A stretch of 64,000 bases of DNA, taken from Pseudofrankia inefficax (GTDB lineage: Bacteria > Actinomycetota > Actinomycetes > Frankiales > Frankiaceae). Positions 59,354 to 64,000 of the stretch are shown here, one piece after another. Both the position numbers and the translations under genes were made by a program. The DNA is taken from positions 5,022,001-5,086,000 of the forward strand of contig NC_014666.1 in NCBI RefSeq assembly GCF_000166135.1, read 5' to 3'. The notes beneath the pieces are model-generated. The model did not search any database and was not told where the DNA came from. It was given only the letters and a program-made list of their open reading frames with translations. How positions within the stretch are numbered: position 1 is the stretch's first letter; the number at the start of each line of letters is the position of its first letter.

Positions 59354-60502
59354 GTGATCTTCGATGTCGACTGCCACTTAGAGGTCGCCTTCACGCTCGA
59401 AGAACATCCACTCAGGCGTTTCGCCGACCGTTTCCCGACGACCGACGACTACATCACCTTTGCCATCGCCGGCGAGTTGTACCGGGCCACTCCCGAGGAC
59501 TCCCGCCCGCCAGCCTCCGTCATCCAGGCATTTCTTCCCGACGCCAACCGGTCGGCGTCGGAGCAGGCGACGACGCCCGGCACCCGCGAACCGCGCTTCG
59601 TCGTGTCGAGCGCGGCCGAGCGGCTCGCCTGGATGGACCGGATCGGTATCGACAAGGCCCTCGTGAACCCGGGCCTGTACTTCGCCCTCTGCGACCTGCT
59701 GGGCGACGATCGCCCGACGGCCGTGGCACTGTGCAACGACTTCCTGGCAGAACGCCTGCAGGACGGCGGCGATCGGCTCTACCCGGTCAGCCTCGTCGAC
59801 TTCCGCGATCTCGACGGAGCCGTCCGCGAGCTGCGGCGGATGCGCGCGCGGGGCAGCCGGGCGTTCTGGATCCGCGCGGACGCGCCCGGCGGCGTCAGCC
59901 CCGCGCACCCGGACTGGGACAAGGTCTGGTCGGCGGCCACGAGCCTCGGCATGGTCGCGATCCTGCACGTGGGCAACGCCCCGGCGAACTTCGACGGCGG
60001 CTGGGGCAACGCCGGCTGGCTCGACCCGACCAGCACCGGTGCGGGCGGCTTCTTCGCGTTCGCCAACTCGGTGCGCCACCACGCGGCGGAGAAGATGCTC
60101 GCCGCGATGCTCTTCGGTGGCGTGTTCGGCCGCCACCCGAATCTCACGGTCCTCTGCGAGGAACTGCAGAACTCGTGGTTCCCGTCCTTCGTCGACCGGA
60201 TCACCGGGCTCGGCCACAGGACGCCAGGTTGGCCCTTCGGCCGGTCGGCTGGCGAGATGCTGCGGCACAACGTCCGCTCGGCGCCGCTGGTCGGGATGGG
60301 TGACCTCAATATCGCGCAGCTTCTGGCCTCCTACCCCGAAATGATGGTTTTCTCGTCCGACTACCCGCACGGAGAAGGGAACGCGGACCCCATCACGCTC
60401 ATCTCCGACGAACTCCAGGAATTCCCCGAGGACGTGCGATCGCGCTTCCTCGGCGAGAACATCGCCGAGGTCTTCACCCGGATGGGTGACCCGGTGACGT
60501 AG
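59354..60502 (+). CDS. amidohydrolase-2 (ACMSD-like) family metal enzyme
   Basis: 382 residues. N-terminal IFDVDCHLEVAF, histidines in AILHVGNAPANFDGG and NSVRHHAAEKMLAA, C-terminal acid in MVFSSDYPHGEGNADP. The GTG at 59354 has a GGAGAG site. Shares its control region with the divergent amidohydrolase at 57839. Followed by an aldehyde dehydrogenase 103 bp later on the same strand, possibly acting on related intermediates. Confidence 0.9.
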   Translation: MIFDVDCHLEVAFTLEEHPLRRFADRFPTTDDYITFAIAGELYRATPEDSRPPASVIQAFLPDANRSASEQATTPGTREPRFVVSSAAERLAWMDRIGIDKALVNPGLYFALCDLLGDDRPTAVALCNDFLAERLQDGGDRLYPVSLVDFRDLDGAVRELRRMRARGSRAFWIRADAPGGVSPAHPDWDKVWSAATSLGMVAILHVGNAPANFDGGWGNAGWLDPTSTGAGGFFAFANSVRHHAAEKMLAAMLFGGVFGRHPNLTVLCEELQNSWFPSFVDRITGLGHRTPGWPFGRSAGEMLRHNVRSAPLVGMGDLNIAQLLASYPEMMVFSSDYPHGEGNADPITLISDELQEFPEDVRSRFLGENIAEVFTRMGDPVT

Positions 60503-60605
60503 GCCGGTCTCCACATCACTGGCAGGTCCGACGGCCAGGAAACTCCTGCACGATTCAGCGCTTTACCTTTCATCTATGACCGACTGTTTGGGAGTACGGG
60601 ACGGA

Positions 60606-62012
60606 ATGAGCCTTCAGGAGACGGTCGACGGACTCGGCCAGCTGATCAACGGTGAACTGGTGACCAGCGGGGAGACGATCGCGGTCGTGAACCCGGCCAC
60701 CGGCGAGGTCGCCGCGCAGTGCCCGGCGGCCACCACCGCGATGGTCGACGACGCGATGGCGGCGGCAGCGGCGGCGTTCCCGGCGTGGTCCACCACGCCG
60801 GAGGCGCAGCGGCAGGCGGTGATCCGCCAGCTCGCGGACGCGATCGAGGCGGTCTATCCCGAGCTGGAGACGCTCGCGGCCGTCGAGAAGGGCAACGCGG
60901 GGGGCGCCGCCGAGGGGTTCGCCGCGATCTGGTTCGGCCGGCACATCGCCGAGCAGAACCTCGCGGTCGACGTCATCGAGGACACCCCGGACCGTCAGGT
61001 CACGGTCGTGCGGGCGCCCGTCGGGGTCGTCACCGCGATCGCGCCCTGGAACGCGCCCATGCTGATCATCGTCGAGAAGATCCTGACGGCGCTGCTCGTC
61101 GGCAACACGGTGGTGGCGAAGACCTCGCCGTTCACACCGCTGGCGACGCTGCGGATCGCGAAGGCGTGGAAGGACATCGCCCCGCCCGGGGTGGTCAACA
61201 TCCTGGCCGGCGGCGACGAGGTCGGGAAGGCCATGGTCGCCCACCCCACGGCGCGGATGATCAGCTTCACCGGCAGTGCCGCCGCCGGCCGGAGCATCGC
61301 CGCGACGGCGGCGACCACCCTCAAGAACGTCCTGCTGGAGCTCGGCGGCAACGACGCCGCGATCGTGCTCGGCGACGTGGACGTCACCAAGGTCGCCGAG
61401 GGGATCTTCGCGTCGGCGTTCCTGATGAGCGGGCAGGCCTGCGCGCTGGTCAAGCGGGTCTACGCGCACGACTCGATCTACGACGCCCTGGTCGCGGAGC
61501 TCGCCGAGCTCGCGCGGAAGAAGGCGGCCGAGCTTCCCCCGCTCACGACCAAGCCCCAGTTCGAGCGGGTCAAGATGCTGGTCGACGACGCCATCGCCCA
61601 CGGCGGCAAGGCCGTCACCGGCGGCGCGCCGACCGGGACCGGCTACTTCTACCCACCGACGATCATGACGGGCGTCGGCCCCGGGGTGCGGGTCGTGGAC
61701 GAGGAGCAGTTCGGCCCCGTGCTCCCGATCGTCCCCTTCAGCGACGTGGACTGGGCCATCGAGCAGGCCAACGGCACCGAGTACGGCCTGTGCGGATCGA
61801 TCTGGACCGCGGACGTGGCCCTCGGCGAGCAGCTCGCCACCCGCCTGGTCTGCGGCACCGTCTGGCTGAACCAGCACACGGAGATCGACCCGAAGATTCC
61901 GTTCGGCGGGGTGAAGTCCAGCGGCATCGGGCGCAACAACGGCCAGGTCGGCACCGACGCCTATGCGGAGCTCCAGACCCGGATCTTCTACAAGAAGTCC
62001 GACCGGGTCTAG
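60606..62012 (+). CDS. NAD(P)-dependent aldehyde dehydrogenase
   Basis: 468 residues. ELGGNDAAIVLGD carries the glutamate, LMSGQACALVKRV the catalytic Cys, and SFTGSAAAGRSIAA the cofactor loop. The C-terminus IPFGGVKSSGIGRNNG is typical. Less similar to the module A and B enzymes than they are to each other. ATG 60606 was preferred over 60576, which has no ribosome binding site. A shadow open frame fills its opposite strand. Confidence 0.94.
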   Translation: MSLQETVDGLGQLINGELVTSGETIAVVNPATGEVAAQCPAATTAMVDDAMAAAAAAFPAWSTTPEAQRQAVIRQLADAIEAVYPELETLAAVEKGNAGGAAEGFAAIWFGRHIAEQNLAVDVIEDTPDRQVTVVRAPVGVVTAIAPWNAPMLIIVEKILTALLVGNTVVAKTSPFTPLATLRIAKAWKDIAPPGVVNILAGGDEVGKAMVAHPTARMISFTGSAAAGRSIAATAATTLKNVLLELGGNDAAIVLGDVDVTKVAEGIFASAFLMSGQACALVKRVYAHDSIYDALVAELAELARKKAAELPPLTTKPQFERVKMLVDDAIAHGGKAVTGGAPTGTGYFYPPTIMTGVGPGVRVVDEEQFGPVLPIVPFSDVDWAIEQANGTEYGLCGSIWTADVALGEQLATRLVCGTVWLNQHTEIDPKIPFGGVKSSGIGRNNGQVGTDAYAELQTRIFYKKSDRV

Positions 62013-62080
62013 CACCGCGCGGGCGCCTCGCCCCATTCACCGCGGATACGCGCGGTCATCTCAGACGAGAGGGAAAGTTC

Positions 62081-62956
62081 GTGGAAGACCTCGATGGCAA
62101 GATTGCGGTCGTCACCGGCAGCGGCGGCCCGCACGGCATCGGCCGCGCGACCGCGAAGCTGCTCGCCGAGCAGGGCTGCACGGTCGTCCTGTCCGACGTC
62201 GACACCGCCGCGCTGGAGGCCACCGTCGGCGACCTCGCCGCGCTCGGTCTCAAGGTCGCCGGCGTGCCTGCCGACGTCGCCAGCCTCAGCTCGGTCCAGA
62301 ACCTGGCCGACACCGTCTTCTCCACCTACGGGCGGGTGGACATCGCCTTCCTGAACGCCGGGATCAGCGGCGGCGGAAGCCTGTTCGACGACAAGATCGA
62401 CGACTGGCACAAGGTGATCGACGTCAACTTCTACGGCATCCTGCACGGCATCAAGTCCTTCGTGCCGAGGATGGTCGCGCAGGGCACGCCAGGGCACGTG
62501 CTCGGCACGTCCTCCGGAGCCGGCGCCGTCGGGGTCATGTACCAGACGCCGGCCTACTCCGCCTCCAAGGCCGCCGTCTGCACCCTGCTCGAAGCGCTGT
62601 ACGGGCAGCTGCGGGACATGAACGCGCAGATCAAGGCACACGTCGTGCTGCCACCGCTGACCAGGACGAACCTGGCCGGCGACCCGCAGCTGATGGGTTT
62701 CGTCCAGCAGGGCCTCGAGGCCGGCGGCGCGACGGCCGTCCTGGCCGAGCCCCAGGACGTCGCGGTGACCGTCCTGGAGGCGATCCGCTCCGGGAACTTC
62801 TGGGCCCACCACGACCACGAGGCCGACAAGCGGCTGAGTGAGGGCAGGTTCGCCGCCGACATCGACTGGCAGGACGAGATCATCCGGGCTCGGGCGACGG
62901 CCATCATCGACCGGTCGGCGCCCGACCCGTACCTGTGGGGCATGAAGTCGGGCTGA
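62081..62956 (+). CDS. short-chain dehydrogenase/reductase
   Basis: 291 residues. Cofactor motif VTGSGGPHGIGRATAKLLAE (a GxxxGIG variant with an inserted Gly-Pro-His), FLNAGISGGG (NAG), Ser in GTSSGAGA, YSASKAA (Tyr, Lys). The GTG at 62081 has an AGGGAAAG site. Classical SDR, not of the mycofactocin type. It follows the aldehyde dehydrogenase by 68 bp; a strong hairpin 50 bp downstream ends the unit. An alcohol-aldehyde-acid pair of steps is plausible. Confidence 0.93.
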   Translation: MEDLDGKIAVVTGSGGPHGIGRATAKLLAEQGCTVVLSDVDTAALEATVGDLAALGLKVAGVPADVASLSSVQNLADTVFSTYGRVDIAFLNAGISGGGSLFDDKIDDWHKVIDVNFYGILHGIKSFVPRMVAQGTPGHVLGTSSGAGAVGVMYQTPAYSASKAAVCTLLEALYGQLRDMNAQIKAHVVLPPLTRTNLAGDPQLMGFVQQGLEAGGATAVLAEPQDVAVTVLEAIRSGNFWAHHDHEADKRLSEGRFAADIDWQDEIIRARATAIIDRSAPDPYLWGMKSG

Positions 62957-63006
62957 CCGCCTCCCCCGCACCATGCGGCGCATCGACGCCGCACGGCACG
63001 CACCCT

Positions 63007-63040
63007 GGTGCTGCCCGGCCCTGACCGGCCGGGCAGCACC
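63007..63040 (+). terminator. strong hairpin terminator after the SDR
   Basis: Perfect 14-bp stem GGTGCTGCCCGGCC (63007-63020) with GGCCGGGCAGCACC (63027-63040), loop of 6; no U-tract, as is common in GC-rich actinobacteria. Confidence 0.7.
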
Positions 63041-63124
63041 CGCCGCCACGCGGCCGCACAGCTGACCCGGGTCCGGGAGCCTGCCGTCCATCCGACCGGC
63101 AGGTGACCCGAGCCATGCCCATTG

Positions 63125-63155
63125 ATAGTTTCTACTATGTGGCGACTACCATAGA
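63125..63155. promoter_or_regulatory. operator-like repeats upstream of the last binding protein
   Basis: ATAGT-TTCT-ACTAT (63125-63138), a 5-4-5 inverted repeat, and CTATG-N10-CATAG (63135-63154) overlap in an AT-rich patch about 150 bp before the ATG at 63300. A TACTAT box within could be a -10; no convincing -35 was found. Confidence 0.4.
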
Positions 63156-63157
63156 GC

Positions 63158-63231
63158 GATCGTCCCGCCGGCCCTCGCTGGGCCCGCCGCATCGTCGCGG
63201 CCAGCCCAGCGAGGGCCGAAATCGTTGATCT
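63158..63231. repeat. dispersed palindrome, diverged copy 5, in the leader of the binding-protein gene
   Basis: A 14-bp perfect stem (63169-63182 with 63205-63218) whose outer parts GATCG at 63158 and GAGGGCCGAAATCGTTGATC at 63211 match the ends of the other four copies; total length again about 75 bp. Unlike three of the others it lies upstream of a gene and could form a 5' UTR hairpin. Membership is less certain than for copies 1-4. Confidence 0.55.
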
Positions 63232-63299
63232 CGCCCTAGCAGCCGCCACGTCGAGAAACCATCCCGACCTCCTTTGGTCGGCAAGAGAAGGAGACAGCT

Positions 63300-64000
63300 A
63301 TGCGGCGACCTCACCGGGTTGCTTTAGTCGTGACGGTGGCCTGCGCCGTAGGCCTCGCCGGTTGCGGCGGCAGCAGTGGCGGCGGCAGCGCCGCCCCGGT
63401 CACGGTGGACCCGGCGCTGACGAAGCTGGGCCCGGATCACGGCTGGAGCCAGACCAACGTCACCGCCGACGCCGCCTCGCTCAAATGCAACACGGCGGCC
63501 TCAGATCCGAACCGCGGCATCACCGCGACGTCCATCAAGATCGGCGGGCTGGTCTCTGTTACCAGCCCCGCCGGCGCCGCGATGGGTGACACGACCGCCG
63601 GCGCCGCGGCGCGGTTCGGCCGCGCCAACGCGGACGGCGGCGTCAACGGCCGAAAGATCGATTTTCTGGACGTGCGTGACGACGGCAGCGACGCGGCCCG
63701 CGACGCCGACCAGGCCAAGGCGATCGTCGAGAAGGACAAGCCCTTCGCGTCGATCGTGGCGACCACCAACGGGAACTACCTCGACTCGTTCTGCTCGGGC
63801 GACATGCCGTTCTTCGGCTGGGGCAACAACACCGGCTTCTGCGGCAACGTGATCGGCTTCGGCATCACGGGCTGCCAGACGCCGGCGACCGGCAGCCAGC
63901 GCGCGGTCGACACCACCGGTGGCCTGCTGGTGGGCAAGTCCGTCCCCGCCGGCGCCGCCAAGACCCTCGCGCTCATCGGGCTGGACAACGACGCGGCTCG
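63300..64000 (+). CDS. ABC importer substrate-binding lipoprotein, cut by window end
   Basis: Opens at ATG 63300 behind AAGGAG and runs past the window end, 233 complete residues visible. Signal peptide with lipobox LAGC (Cys22), Ser/Gly linker, then the type I binding domain: ITATSIKIGGLVSVTSPAGA, VNGRKIDFLDVRDDGSD, PFFGWGNNTGFCGNVIGF. Several cysteines in the mature part (CNTAAS, FCSGD, GFCGN, GCQTP) may form disulfides. Permease and ATPase genes may lie beyond the window. Confidence 0.9.
   Translation, partial: MRRPHRVALVVTVACAVGLAGCGGSSGGGSAAPVTVDPALTKLGPDHGWSQTNVTADAASLKCNTAASDPNRGITATSIKIGGLVSVTSPAGAAMGDTTAGAAARFGRANADGGVNGRKIDFLDVRDDGSDAARDADQAKAIVEKDKPFASIVATTNGNYLDSFCSGDMPFFGWGNNTGFCGNVIGFGITGCQTPATGSQRAVDTTGGLLVGKSVPAGAAKTLALIGLDNDAA

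Noticed and set aside
60570-62036. 488-residue open frame opposite the third aldehyde dehydrogenase
   Set aside because: Mirrors the dehydrogenase exactly; composition is that of a shadow and no ribosome binding site or motif is present.
1-64000. tRNA, rRNA, riboswitch or intact transposase genes
   Set aside because: Looked for by eye on both strands; no cloverleaf, rRNA-conserved segment, known riboswitch core or DDE/serine/tyrosine recombinase motif was recognised.

Overview
This window comes from a very GC-rich actinobacterium. GTG starts, ATGA/GTGA start-stop overlaps and leaderless-looking promoters are common. The gene content (F420/Ddn-type proteins, a mycofactocin-type SDR, a mycothiol-dependent enzyme family, many P450s, amidohydrolases and Liv-type transporters) fits a Frankia/Pseudofrankia-like or mycobacterium-like soil organism; that assignment is inference from content. 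No rRNA, tRNA, CRISPR or intact insertion sequence was seen.

Layout. 0-3.2 kb: a TetR regulator, an HSL-type esterase and an old-yellow-enzyme. 3.3-13.9 kb (minus): module A, transcribed CaiB-type CoA-transferase, DUF35, thiolase-like protein, aldehyde dehydrogenase, amidohydrolase, ferredoxin, P450, then Ddn-like protein, TetR, acyl-CoA ligase and a small cupin-like protein. 14.2-21.8 kb (plus): a branched-chain-amino-acid-type ABC importer in which both permeases and one ATPase are fused in a single 952-residue protein, then a phosphotransferase, a dimeric-barrel protein and a mycofactocin-type SDR. 21.9-26.5 kb: P450, amidohydrolase and alpha/beta hydrolase (minus) beside a divergent FadR/GntR regulator. 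26.6-36.8 kb: a sugar-transfer and envelope block (GT87, methyltransferase, DUF2064, GT2, epimerase) with a split two-component system, a histidine-kinase-like protein lacking its histidine, a lipoprotein and a membrane molybdopterin oxidoreductase. 37-42.3 kb: epoxide hydrolase, NmrA protein, two regulators, phosphotransferase, truncated globin. 42.5-47.8 kb: an eroded accessory stretch with a WD40 protein whose signal peptide is out of frame, two lower-GC orphan genes, and fragments of a WD40 gene and an arsenate-reductase-like gene. 47.8-64 kb: Liv-type binding protein with LysR, SGNH hydrolase, TetR, then module B (aldehyde dehydrogenase, ferredoxin, Ddn-like, P450, DUF35, thiolase-like), TetR, two divergent amidohydrolases, a third aldehyde dehydrogenase, an SDR and the start of another binding protein.

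Modules A and B contain the same set of families in different order. The inferred job is uptake and oxidation of a hydrophobic acid or alcohol: P450 hydroxylation with a single-cluster ferredoxin, aldehyde oxidation, CoA activation, then retro-aldol-type cleavage by the thiolase-like/DUF35 pair (as in Ltp2-ChsH2 of steroid side-chain degradation), with ACMSD-type amidohydrolases acting on products. Substrates cannot be read from sequence. A 75-bp imperfect palindrome recurs at five intergenic places, and the two divergent amidohydrolases at 57.8-60.5 kb share a mirror-image pair of composite regulatory sites.
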